Assembly: GCA_030587505.1 (NCBI GenBank)
Contig: JAUQYY010000383.1
Span: 1-8,796, forward strand
Source of the DNA: Candidatus Sigynarchaeota archaeon
Lineage (GTDB): Archaea > Asgardarchaeota > Jordarchaeia > Jordarchaeales > Jordarchaeaceae
Direction: 5' to 3'
Length of the DNA stretch: 8,796 nucleotides
The notes below the pieces were generated by a model. That model had not been told where the DNA came from. It was given only the letters and a program-made list of their open reading frames with translations, and made no database searches. Shown here piece by piece: positions 1 through 5,897 of this stretch (within the stretch, counting starts at the first letter, position 1; each line of letters starts with the position of its first letter). The translations under genes were made by a program, and so were the position numbers.

Positions 1-1
1 T

Positions 2-118
2 CTCGAGAAAAACCAGAGACTTCTAACCGAGATCACGGTGGTTGTTGAGGCCTATCTATGCGAGCGCATTGACATAGATGAGGTGCGAACGATAATAAAA
101 AGAATCTGCGAGGAATAG
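2..118 (+). CDS. C-terminal end of an unidentified protein (partial)
   Basis: An open frame enters from the left edge and ends at TAG 116-118, giving the last 38 residues of a protein that begins outside the window. The fragment is charged and probably helical, with a hydrophobic stretch ITVVVEAYL followed by ERIDIDEVRTIIKRICEE. I recognise no domain in so short a piece, so no function is assigned. It is supported by an uninterrupted frame to the edge, sensible amino-acid composition and a hairpin plus pyrimidine tract starting 17 bases after the stop. The gene reads in the same direction as the iron-sulfur protein at 275, but the 156-base gap with a possible terminator and a new promoter argues against one operon. 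Confidence 0.5.
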   Translation, partial: LEKNQRLLTEITVVVEAYLCERIDIDEVRTIIKRICEE

Positions 119-135
119 GTGAGAAGGTTGTAAAT

Positions 136-173
136 GGTTGGCGGAAACGCTAATCTCTCCCTTCCTTTTGGAA
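136..173 (+). terminator. GAAA-loop hairpin followed by a pyrimidine-rich tract
   Basis: Bases 136-143 (GGTTGGCG) pair with 148-155 (CGCTAATC) across the tetraloop GAAA at 144-147. This gives eight pairs, two of them G-T wobbles. The following stretch to about 170 is almost all T and C and includes TTTT. The position, 17 bases after the stop of the gene ending at 118, fits a transcription end signal. Archaeal termination depends mainly on T-rich tracts, so the hairpin could instead protect the 3' end or be part of a small structured RNA. Confidence 0.4.
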
Positions 174-215
174 TGTTCTAACTTCTTAGGTGTCCCCTGG
201 TTGCTTATCACAAAT

Positions 216-225
216 CTTAAATTTG
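216..225 (+). promoter_or_regulatory. Possible TATA box for the HdrD-like gene
   Basis: The A/T-rich stretch CTTAAATTTG lies about 55 bases before the ATG at 275. A transcript start about 25 bases downstream (near 245) would leave a leader of about 30 bases containing the GGAG ribosome site at 262-265. The assignment rests only on composition and spacing. Confidence 0.3.
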
Positions 226-274
226 AGGTGCGTCCCTTATCCCTTGAGACCTTAGCTGTTTGGAGACGTGAATA

Positions 275-1384
275 ATGGCTGTGGAAAAGTTTGCTGATGA
301 GATAAGGTTCTGTGCCTCCTGCGCCAAGATGTGTCGTCACGTTTGCACCTCTGGCACCATCACCAAGTCCGAGTCTGCGACCCCGTATGGCCGGTGCCTG
401 CTCGCTTATTATATTCAGCACGGGCAGCTTGAACCCACCGAGGAGATCCTCGATGTGATGTATCAGTGCACAACGTGTGGATTGTGTCAGGCTAACTGTC
501 TTCTGGAGTATGATATCCCCAAGGTGGTTGAGAGTCTTCGTGCGGACATGGTTGAGAGGGGTTTGGTTAACGAGGATGCGGCCAGGCTCGCTGAGAGCGC
601 TGAGAAGGAGCATAACCCTTACGGTGAGCCTCACTCGGAGCGCTTCTCAAAGATAAAAGCCAAGAGGGGAGGAAGCCCTGAGGTTGTTTATTTCGTTGGC
701 TGCACGAGCGCCTACAGGTGCCCGGAGATCGCCGAGGCCTTTCTTAGGATTCTTGAAGAAGCCGGTGTGAACTACGCTGTTCTTGACGATGAGTGGTGTT
801 GTGGTTCACCCATTCTGAGGATCGGTTATCGGAAGCAGGCCCGGGAACTCATGAAGCACAATCAGGAAGCCTTCCGCAATTTGAAGGCCGAGACGATAGT
901 AACCTCCTGCGCCGGCTGCTACAGAACCCTCAAGCAGGATTACCCGGAGCAGGGATTTCCCATTGATGCGGAGGTGCTTCACGCATCGGAGTACGTTCAG
1001 AAACTCTTGGACGAGAAGAAAATCACGCTCAGCAAGGAGGTCAAGAAACTGGTAACCTATCATGATCCCTGCCATCTCGGGAGGCACTCTGAACTCTACG
1101 ACCCTCCAAGAAAAGTCTTAGAACAAATCCCTGGAGTGGAGCTTGTCGAGATGGAGTTCAACAGGGAGAATGCGCGCTGCTGCGGGAGCGGCGGAGGGAT
1201 GGAGGCAACCTACCCAGATATCGCGGACGCGGCGGGAAGGAGAAGGGTTGAAGAAGCCAGAGAAACCGGGGCCAAAGTCATAGCCACCACGTGTCCCTTC
1301 TGCAAGAGGCAGCTAGCCAAACTCTGCGGCGATGACATGGAGGTCTACGACCTTACTGAGATGGTAGCCGAAAGCCTGAAATGA
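275..1384 (+). CDS. HdrD/GlcF-like CCG-domain iron-sulfur protein
   Basis: This is a 369-residue soluble iron-sulfur oxidoreductase subunit. Two cluster motifs come first: C13-x2-C16-x3-C20-x3-C24, one residue wider than the usual first motif, and C65-x2-C68-x2-C71-x3-C75. Two cysteine-rich CCG domains follow. The first has GC at 142-143, CCG at 175-177 and CAGC at 212-215. The second has DPCH at 264-267, CCG at 302-304 and CPFC at 340-343. This arrangement is that of HdrD, GlcF, LldE and related proteins, in which CCG domains can hold a noncubane [4Fe-4S] cluster and handle two-electron thiol/disulfide or flavin-linked chemistry. There is no FAD domain, membrane segment or obvious partner gene nearby, so the substrate is unknown. 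The start is ATG with GGAG nine bases upstream. Confidence is high for the family and low for the reaction. Confidence 0.9.
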   Translation: MAVEKFADEIRFCASCAKMCRHVCTSGTITKSESATPYGRCLLAYYIQHGQLEPTEEILDVMYQCTTCGLCQANCLLEYDIPKVVESLRADMVERGLVNEDAARLAESAEKEHNPYGEPHSERFSKIKAKRGGSPEVVYFVGCTSAYRCPEIAEAFLRILEEAGVNYAVLDDEWCCGSPILRIGYRKQARELMKHNQEAFRNLKAETIVTSCAGCYRTLKQDYPEQGFPIDAEVLHASEYVQKLLDEKKITLSKEVKKLVTYHDPCHLGRHSELYDPPRKVLEQIPGVELVEMEFNRENARCCGSGGGMEATYPDIADAAGRRRVEEARETGAKVIATTCPFCKRQLAKLCGDDMEVYDLTEMVAESLK

Positions 1385-1421
1385 CAGATAGCTAAACAAG
1401 GATTGAGGATCTCTCCGAGCC

Positions 1422-1453
1422 TTTCTTTCTTTGTTTGGTTTTCACTTCTTTTC
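1422..1453 (+). terminator. T-rich transcription end signal after the iron-sulfur gene
   Basis: About 38 bases after the TGA at 1382-1384, the forward strand is nearly all T with some C and G: repeated TTTC, then TTTG, TTTTC and TTTTCC. Archaeal RNA polymerase stops at such T-rich tracts without needing a hairpin, and none is evident here. Confidence 0.4.
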
Positions 1454-1476
1454 CGTGGAATGGGAAAGGAGGGTTA

Positions 1477-1521
1477 ATGTCCGGGTTTGTGGTTAATGGT
1501 GGTAAACAATTTCTTGTGTAG
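1477..1521 (+). CDS. Possible 14-codon micro-ORF
   Basis: A strong Shine-Dalgarno sequence, AAAGGAGGG ending at 1473, precedes ATG 1477-1479 by three bases. The frame reads MSGFVVNGGKQFLV and stops at TAG 1519-1521. The ribosome site and start resemble those of the membrane-protein gene at 7239 (AAAGGAGGGTTA then ATGTCC). No homolog can be recognised at this length. It could be a genuine micro-peptide, a leader peptide, the relic of a longer gene, or chance. The spacing is shorter than ideal and no clear promoter was seen just upstream, so confidence is low. Confidence 0.25.
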   Translation: MSGFVVNGGKQFLV

Positions 1522-1571
1522 TGTGTTGGTCTCAGAGCGCTACTTGATGGTGGATTCTCGGTTGCGTCTTT

Positions 1572-1590
1572 GGTTTCCGTGAGTGAAACC
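1572..1590. repeat. 6-bp inverted repeat upstream of the lysine-rich gene promoter
   Basis: GGTTTC at 1572-1577 is followed seven bases later by its reverse complement GAAACC at 1585-1590. It lies about 40 bases upstream of the presumed TATA element of the gene at 1699. It could be a regulator-binding site or a small RNA hairpin in readthrough transcripts. No T tract follows, so it is not a typical terminator. Confidence 0.3.
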
Positions 1591-1630
1591 GCATCTAAAT
1601 CGAAGAACTTATTAACTACGAACAAAAAGA

Positions 1631-1650
1631 ACTTATACAACATAAATAAA
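1631..1650 (+). promoter_or_regulatory. Promoter region of the lysine-rich gene
   Basis: Two overlapping A/T-rich boxes, ACTTATAC (1631-1638) and CATAAATAAA (1641-1650), lie in the most A/T-rich part of the gap. A start about 25 bases downstream, near 1660-1670, would give a leader of about 30-40 bases carrying GGGGTGA at 1686-1692. Which of the two boxes is used cannot be told. Confidence 0.5.
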
Positions 1651-1698
1651 AATTGTATAGGCAATTAGATTAGTTACACTCTATTGGGGTGAAGAGTC

Positions 1699-1986
1699 AT
1701 GTCCAAAGCGAAGTCAAAATCCAAGGCGAAGGCAGACCCTCTAAAGGAAGCCCTTGCTTTGGAAAAGAAGGCGGTTAACACCTACAAGAAAATGGAAGCT
1801 GACGCAACTAAGAAGGAAAACAGGATTCTGATGAAACTTTTTGGGGACCTCAGGAAGGACTCTGAGAAGCACATCAAAAAGATTGAGAACACCATTGAAA
1901 AGATTAAGAAGGAAGAGGCTAAGAGAAAGGAGAAAGAGAAGAAGGAGAAGGAAAAGCAGAAGGCGGCGAAGGCAGCCAAAAAGTAA
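1699..1986 (+). CDS. Lysine-rich protein with degenerate rubrerythrin-like hairpin
   Basis: This is a 95-residue, very basic protein with 31 lysines and no cysteine or tryptophan. Residues 1-12 alternate lysine with serine or alanine. Residues 14-69 resemble one ferritin/rubrerythrin helical hairpin: E22 and Y29 keep the E-x6-Y spacing of rubrerythrin helix one, and H58 matches the histidine of the ExxH motif in helix two. The glutamate three residues before H58 is S55, so a normal diiron site is unlikely. Residues 70-95 are a lysine/glutamate then lysine/alanine tail reminiscent of histone H1 tails. The start is ATG with GGGGTGA just upstream, and T-rich tracts follow the stop. Nucleic-acid binding is inferred from charge alone. 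The gene seems transcribed on its own. I cannot name a family with certainty, and a simple coiled coil remains possible. Confidence 0.8.
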   Translation: MSKAKSKSKAKADPLKEALALEKKAVNTYKKMEADATKKENRILMKLFGDLRKDSEKHIKKIENTIEKIKKEEAKRKEKEKKEKEKQKAAKAAKK

Positions 1987-2039
1987 TCATATCCCTTGTT
2001 CACGAATTAATCCTAACATCTCACTTTATTAGCTCTCCC

Positions 2040-2062
2040 TTTTTTTCAATTCTCAATTTTTT
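2040..2062 (+). terminator. Double T-run terminator after the lysine-rich gene
   Basis: Runs of seven T (2040-2046) and six T (2057-2062) lie 54-76 bases after the TAA at 1984-1986. No stable hairpin precedes them. This is the usual appearance of an archaeal terminator. The next gene is on the opposite strand and converges on this region. Confidence 0.55.
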
Positions 2063-2177
2063 CAAAAGACGATTATTCCCACATTTTCTCTTTTAACTAT
2101 TCTGCTACTTTTCCACAGATAGTCTTCTAGGGATCATTTGGATGAGAAGCTGAACCCTTAAACGTGTAGCTTGCCCT

Positions 2178-3341
2178 CTAATTCATTTGGGGGATTTCAC
2201 ATTTGAAAACTGTCACTGAGAGTCTTCCGTGCAGTATTTTTCGCTCCTCCATTATGGGTACCTCTGTTTTTTCTGCCGCTTCCCTGAACCTTCTGGTGGC
2301 GGTTGTGATTGTAACAAGGGTGGCGTCCTGAGTTTTCTCTCTCAGAGCTCTTAGAAACCCTTCGTACAGTTTTTTGGTGCCCTCCCTTGGGTTCATTCTC
2401 AGACCGTAGGGTGGATTGACCACGATGAACTTGAAGTTCACGTCTGGATAGTCTTGGGGTTTGGTGGCGTCGCCGAGTCGGAGCTTGATGGTTTCGATTA
2501 CACCTGCGCTTTTCGCGTTCTTGACTCCGCCCTCTAGGTGGTGTCTGTACTTCTCCATCCCGTAGATTTCGAAGGTTTCTTTCTTCTCCTGGGCTAGCAT
2601 CTTTTCTCTTATGTTTCTAAGCTCTTCTTCGCTAAAGATTTTGAGCTTGAGGAGGGGGAAATCCTGCCTGGAGAGGTTTGGCGCCATGTTTCTAGCCTTT
2701 AGTGCGGCCTCCACGAGTATGGTTGCTCCGCCGCACATGGGGTCTATGAGAGGCTCTGACGGGTTCCACCCGCTCATCTGGATCATAGCGGAGGCGAGGG
2801 TTGGTTTAATGGCGGCCGGGTGGTAGTAAGCCCTGTATCCGCGTCTGTGGAGAGAGGAGCCGGTCGTGTTAATCCCCATTAGGAATTCGTCTTCTTTCAC
2901 GAGGCAGTAGATCTCCACGTCGGGTTCATCCAGGTTGACTCTGAGCCTTGTGCCTGTTGCCTGTTTGAAGGAGTCGATGACCGCCTGCCCAGCCACGCGT
3001 GCAACGTCGACGCTCGTAAAATCGTGTGTCCCCACCCTCTCGCTTCTAATCGCAAAGGTCTGATCCGGATCGATGATCCACGTGTAATCCGTGTTCACCG
3101 CAATTCTGTAAATGTCTTCTAGACTCTGGAACTTTTCCCTGCAGAGCTGAATCATAATTTTGTGAAGTGTTCTTGCTCCGAGATTCAGAAGATAAATTGA
3201 TTCGGTGCCTGCTTCGAAAAATATCCTACCTACTCCCGGTTCCGACCTGCAGCCGAGAAGGCTCTCGACCTCGTTACAGGCTATATCCTCAATTCCGGGA
3301 ATTGTTGTGGAAAATCCCCTGATTCGCATCGGGACAAACAA
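2178..3341 (-). CDS. trm14: THUMP-domain tRNA guanine-N2 methyltransferase, Trm14-like
   Basis: The 387-residue product matches archaeal Trm14/TrmN, which transfers methyl from S-adenosylmethionine to N2 of G6 in tRNA. The N-terminal ferredoxin-like and THUMP part spans about 5-160. A linker hallmark LHRRGYR (164-170) and HPAAIKPTLA lead into a Rossmann methyltransferase. The domain shows motif I DPMCGGAT at 200-207, usually DPMCGSGT, then GMEKYRHHLEGGVKNA at 261-276, the acidic D291, and catalytic NPPYG at 309-313. Length is close to the roughly 380 residues of known members. The best start is TTG 3339-3341: GAGGAG at 3348-3353 sits six bases away, whereas the downstream ATG (3327-3329) is 18 bases away. 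The related m2G10 enzyme is the alternative, but DPMCG and GMEKYRHHL favour Trm14. Confidence 0.88.
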   Translation of the reverse strand: MFVPMRIRGFSTTIPGIEDIACNEVESLLGCRSEPGVGRIFFEAGTESIYLLNLGARTLHKIMIQLCREKFQSLEDIYRIAVNTDYTWIIDPDQTFAIRSERVGTHDFTSVDVARVAGQAVIDSFKQATGTRLRVNLDEPDVEIYCLVKEDEFLMGINTTGSSLHRRGYRAYYHPAAIKPTLASAMIQMSGWNPSEPLIDPMCGGATILVEAALKARNMAPNLSRQDFPLLKLKIFSEEELRNIREKMLAQEKKETFEIYGMEKYRHHLEGGVKNAKSAGVIETIKLRLGDATKPQDYPDVNFKFIVVNPPYGLRMNPREGTKKLYEGFLRALREKTQDATLVTITTATRRFREAAEKTEVPIMEERKILHGRLSVTVFKCEIPQMN

Positions 3342-3347
3342 TTAGTT

Positions 3348-3353
3348 CTCCTC
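3348..3353 (-). promoter_or_regulatory. Ribosome site that selects a TTG start for trm14
   Basis: Read on the reverse strand, GAGGAG lies six bases before TTG and 18 before the first ATG. Six is within normal range and 18 is not, so the TTG start is preferred. A weak box, GATAAAAG at about 3361-3368 on the same strand, could be the TATA element, but it sits so close that the leader would be nearly absent. Confidence 0.5.
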
Positions 3354-3477
3354 TTAAAAACTTTTATCGCTCTGAAAAACCTATCGAACGGTCTCCATAC
3401 ACCTCTCGTGCTTTGTGGTTACCTTCTTCACTCCCGTTACTCGAAACTTCCAACGAGCACCAATATTTTGAGTGGGG

Positions 3478-4125
3478 ATGGTTACTTTCAAATACGAATC
3501 GAGCTATAATATGCTTGGTATGCCTGAGAAGTATCTTGTTTTCACCGGTAGGCCCAATGCGGGTAAGAGCAGCATCATAAGAAGGGTTGTGGGTTTGGAT
3601 GTCACCACGGGCAAGCGTCCCGGAACCACGCGGCGAATATCAAAATACCCCCTCGCTGACGGTTTATTCTTGGTTGATATGCCTGGCTTCGGTAAGATGA
3701 TGGGAGTCTCCAAGGCCGTGGGGGAAAGAGTTCAGAACAAGATTGTAGAGTTCCTTGAGTCAAACGCCAAAAATATTGTGCTCGCGGTTCATGTTCTGGA
3801 CATATCCACCTTCACGGAGGTCTCTCAGCGCTTGGAGCGTAAAGGAATAATCCCCGTCGATGTGGAGATGGTTCAATTCCTGGCAGAGATAGCGGGTGAA
3901 TTTCCTCTGGTCGCAGCTAACAAAATAGATAAGGCTGCCAGACGGGAGATAGAGGCCAACCTAGAAGAATTAAAGCACCGGCTGAGCGCCGGAAAGCCGC
4001 ACACCGTGGAGGGGTACATCTATCCGGTTAGTGCACGAACGGGAGAAGGCCTCGGCGCATTGAAGAGTGCGATTCATGAAAGACTAGTCCAGAAAGGGTT
4101 CAAGACGCCCTTTAAGCCACGCTAG
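3478..4125 (+). CDS. engB: EngB-family GTPase, archaeal type
   Basis: This is a P-loop GTPase of the EngB/YihA family, which in bacteria assists large ribosomal subunit assembly; the archaeal role is presumed similar. Counting from ATG 3478, the G1 loop GRPNAGKSS is at 24-32, the G2 threonines of GKRPGTTR at 50-51, G3 DMPGFG at 67-72, G4 NKID at 148-151 and G5 SAR at 185-187. All nucleotide-binding elements are intact. The motif order and the segments MMGVSKAVGERV and ESNAKNI match archaeal members such as the Pyrococcus protein. The start is uncertain: GTG 3472, ATG 3478, ATG 3511 and ATG 3520 are in frame. None has a convincing ribosome site, and archaeal relatives begin only a few residues before the G1 strand, which favours 3520. 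The gene diverges from trm14, 136 bases away. Confidence 0.88.
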   Translation: MVTFKYESSYNMLGMPEKYLVFTGRPNAGKSSIIRRVVGLDVTTGKRPGTTRRISKYPLADGLFLVDMPGFGKMMGVSKAVGERVQNKIVEFLESNAKNIVLAVHVLDISTFTEVSQRLERKGIIPVDVEMVQFLAEIAGEFPLVAANKIDKAARREIEANLEELKHRLSAGKPHTVEGYIYPVSARTGEGLGALKSAIHERLVQKGFKTPFKPR

Positions 4126-4150
4126 TTGGCAGGATAACTTTCTCAACCCC

Positions 4151-4176
4151 TTTTTACTAGCGAGCTTAATCTCGTT
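4151..4176 (+). terminator. T5 run and hairpin between convergent genes
   Basis: Five T at 4151-4155 lie 25 bases after the engB stop. Next to them, AGCGAG (4159-4164) pairs with CTCGTT (4171-4176) across a six-base loop, with one G-T wobble. The engB and TPR-protein genes converge here, so transcripts from both sides should end near this point. The T run serves only the forward strand. Confidence 0.35.
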
Positions 4177-4221
4177 GCGCTATTTATACGTACGACTTGA
4201 GGTTTGCACGCTTTGCCGTCT

Positions 4222-5883
4222 TTAGACGCTCTGTGTGGCTTGCTTTTTAAACTCTCGCAGCTCTTGTGATTCTTGTATGATTCCCTGATACGTATCGGTG
4301 GACACGTGTCTTACATCGTAGCTCCTGTAGCCCTCCAGCTCGATTTCTGGTGGTTCTCTGAACCGCGCTTCTTCACCCTCAACTATGTATGAAAATTCGA
4401 CTGACTGGCCTTCAGCCACACTTCCAAAGCGCCAGGAAAGGTGGTTCACCTCGCCATTCGTTGTGACCTCGGGTTCGATGGTTGCCTTTATCAGTTTTAG
4501 GGTGGCGGGAATTCTGTCACTTATCTTAACGTTTTCGAGGTCGGCGTGTGTGGTGTTCTGGAACTCAATGTTTACCAGAAACTTTCCCTGTTCGAGGGGC
4601 TCAACGATTTTTGTCACTCTCCCGATGTTTCGCCCATCCTTTAACTGGAGTTGCTTTTCGATTATTCTGATCGTCTTCCTCCGTTCAAGCTGGTAGGTGA
4701 TTTCCAACCTACCATCCTTCTCGAAACCGGATAGTTTCCACAGTACCAGTGTGTCTTCAGGCTCCTTCGCCTGTGGCTGAAGTTTCTCCGGGGACACTGA
4801 TACGATGGCGTACTCCAGGGGGATAACATCCTCCAAGACTATGTTGTCAATTTTCTCCCCTGTTGTGTTCCGAATGGTGAGGCTTGACCTGAAGAGGGTG
4901 GGTGTTTCCCTTGTTATCGGGGTGTGTGTTCTTACTACCCATATCTCCTTTCCCTGCTGTATCACGAGTGTGCGTGACACGTTTCTCCCCAGCTTGAAGT
5001 TAACGTTTATTCTACCGCCGGGTTTTAACTCCTTGAACCTGAATACTGCTTCCATCCCCTCGAGTGCGGGGGTTCTCTGGGGTTTTGCCTCCGAGTCTAT
5101 TCGCTCCACGACGTAGCAGGCGGGAACATAGCACGTGAGAACCACATCCTTCATAGGGGATTCGTAAACGTTTTCAAACGAAACCTCTGCTACGTGTTCC
5201 GAATCCTCCCTCCCTACTTCTGTCTTGAAACTCTCTTCAGCGTCTTCTCCCTCCCTCTTGGCGGTGACCGTGCATATTACCTCAGACTCTACCCTAACCC
5301 TCTTTTTCTCAAGAGCTGTTGCGAGTAGTTTCTTTGACTGGCTCTCCGTGGGTTTTGCGGCGAGCTGAATTCTCTCTACTGATGGGATAAATCCCTCTGG
5401 TTTGCCCCCGATAATCTCATAGAGCACGGCATCCGCAGGTGTGATTTCGATTTTCTTCTCCATGTCCTCTAAGATGGTTTCCATCTGTTCTTCCGTTAGG
5501 ACTTCCTCGAGAGTTAACTCTTCCACCTCTTCGCCGACCTGCGCTTCTGCTCTCTTCTCGAGGAGTTCGAGTGCGAACTGAAAGGTCTGCGACGATCTTA
5601 TCCTTTCATCCATGACGTTTTTCGAGATTTCTTCAGCTTTTTCGGTGTTACCCGACACCAGGTATCGCAGTATAGAATCTTTAAGGGCGTTTGCCGCGTT
5701 GTAGTAGTCCTCCTCCCTTCTGTAGAGTTCACCCAGTAAGTATAGTGTCTGAGCCACTTTTTCGTTTTCACCAGAGCTGTCAAAACACTCAACAGCCCTT
5801 TTGTAGAGTCTTATGGCCTCCATTGTGTTCCCCCTCTCCTCCTCCCGCCTTGCTTCCTCCAGTATAGTGTCGCACTCCATCAT
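4222..5883 (-). CDS. Cytosolic TPR protein with DUF11-like beta-sandwich domains
   Basis: The protein has 553 residues with no signal peptide or membrane segment. Residues 5-112 form about two and a half TPR-like helical pairs, e.g. ARREEERGNTMEAIRLYKRA and ALYL-type repeats around 44-75. An acidic linker (115-145) follows. From about 196 the chain is beta-rich with three repeating units near 235-300, 330-400 and 435-505. Units two and three share the pattern N-T-T, then about nine residues to a V-x-L/I-x-D-x-I-P strand (NTTGEKIDNIVLEDVIP; NTTHADLENVKISDRIP). That is the look of DUF11/CARDB-type immunoglobulin-like domains, which are usually extracellular. I infer a scaffold or adaptor role; no enzymatic motif is visible. 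The start is ATG 5881-5883, chosen because AAAGGAGGA lies four bases upstream. A longer frame to 5973 only overlaps the preceding gene. It is the second gene of a two-gene operon. Confidence 0.8.
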   Translation of the reverse strand: MMECDTILEEARREEERGNTMEAIRLYKRAVECFDSSGENEKVAQTLYLLGELYRREEDYYNAANALKDSILRYLVSGNTEKAEEISKNVMDERIRSSQTFQFALELLEKRAEAQVGEEVEELTLEEVLTEEQMETILEDMEKKIEITPADAVLYEIIGGKPEGFIPSVERIQLAAKPTESQSKKLLATALEKKRVRVESEVICTVTAKREGEDAEESFKTEVGREDSEHVAEVSFENVYESPMKDVVLTCYVPACYVVERIDSEAKPQRTPALEGMEAVFRFKELKPGGRINVNFKLGRNVSRTLVIQQGKEIWVVRTHTPITRETPTLFRSSLTIRNTTGEKIDNIVLEDVIPLEYAIVSVSPEKLQPQAKEPEDTLVLWKLSGFEKDGRLEITYQLERRKTIRIIEKQLQLKDGRNIGRVTKIVEPLEQGKFLVNIEFQNTTHADLENVKISDRIPATLKLIKATIEPEVTTNGEVNHLSWRFGSVAEGQSVEFSYIVEGEEARFREPPEIELEGYRSYDVRHVSTDTYQGIIQESQELREFKKQATQSV

Positions 5884-5886
5884 TTG

Positions 5887-5895
5887 TCCTCCTTT
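5887..5895 (-). promoter_or_regulatory. Strong ribosome site that sets the TPR-protein start
   Basis: Read on the reverse strand, AAAGGAGGA lies in the 14-base gap between the TAA of the small upstream gene (5898-5900) and the ATG at 5881-5883. It is a near-perfect match to the archaeal 16S rRNA 3' end. It rules out the longer in-frame start at 5973 and links the two genes as one transcription unit. Confidence 0.75.
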
Positions 5896-5897
5896 GA

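Larger units (their letters stand above)
1385..1698. other. 314-base gap between the iron-sulfur and lysine-rich genes
   Basis: In order, this gap holds a T-rich tract after the iron-sulfur gene (1422-1453), a strong ribosome site with a 14-codon ORF (1468-1521), a 6-bp inverted repeat (1572-1590), and the A/T-rich promoter and ribosome site of the next gene (1631-1692). I found no tRNA-like fold and no complete C/D-box pattern. A long reverse frame crosses this region but has no ribosome site and would begin inside the promoter, so I do not treat it as a gene. Confidence 0.6.

Noticed and set aside
56..634. Long reverse-strand frame across the first gene end and the iron-sulfur gene
   Set aside because: It overlaps the strongly supported iron-sulfur gene, has no ribosome site or recognisable domain, and reads as a low-information shadow.
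1540..1600. Possible C/D-box guide RNA (TTGATGG resembling box C)
   Set aside because: No CTGA box D at the required distance and no internal C'/D' pair.
1392..1664. Reverse-strand 90-codon frame in the large intergenic gap
   Set aside because: It would start inside the promoter of the lysine-rich gene, has no ribosome site, and its product is a mix of hydrophobic and proline/threonine-rich stretches without domain character.
2473..2481. CCGAGTCGG, same as the weak copy near 7142
   Set aside because: It lies inside the trm14 coding region, which shows that short CCGA/TCGG pairs also occur by chance and weakens the idea of a multi-site regulon.
4222..5883. Reading the TPR part as a true alpha-SNAP or eukaryote-type trafficking adaptor
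   Set aside because: Only the general helical-repeat look is shared; no diagnostic residues are visible, so it is kept as a structural analogy only.
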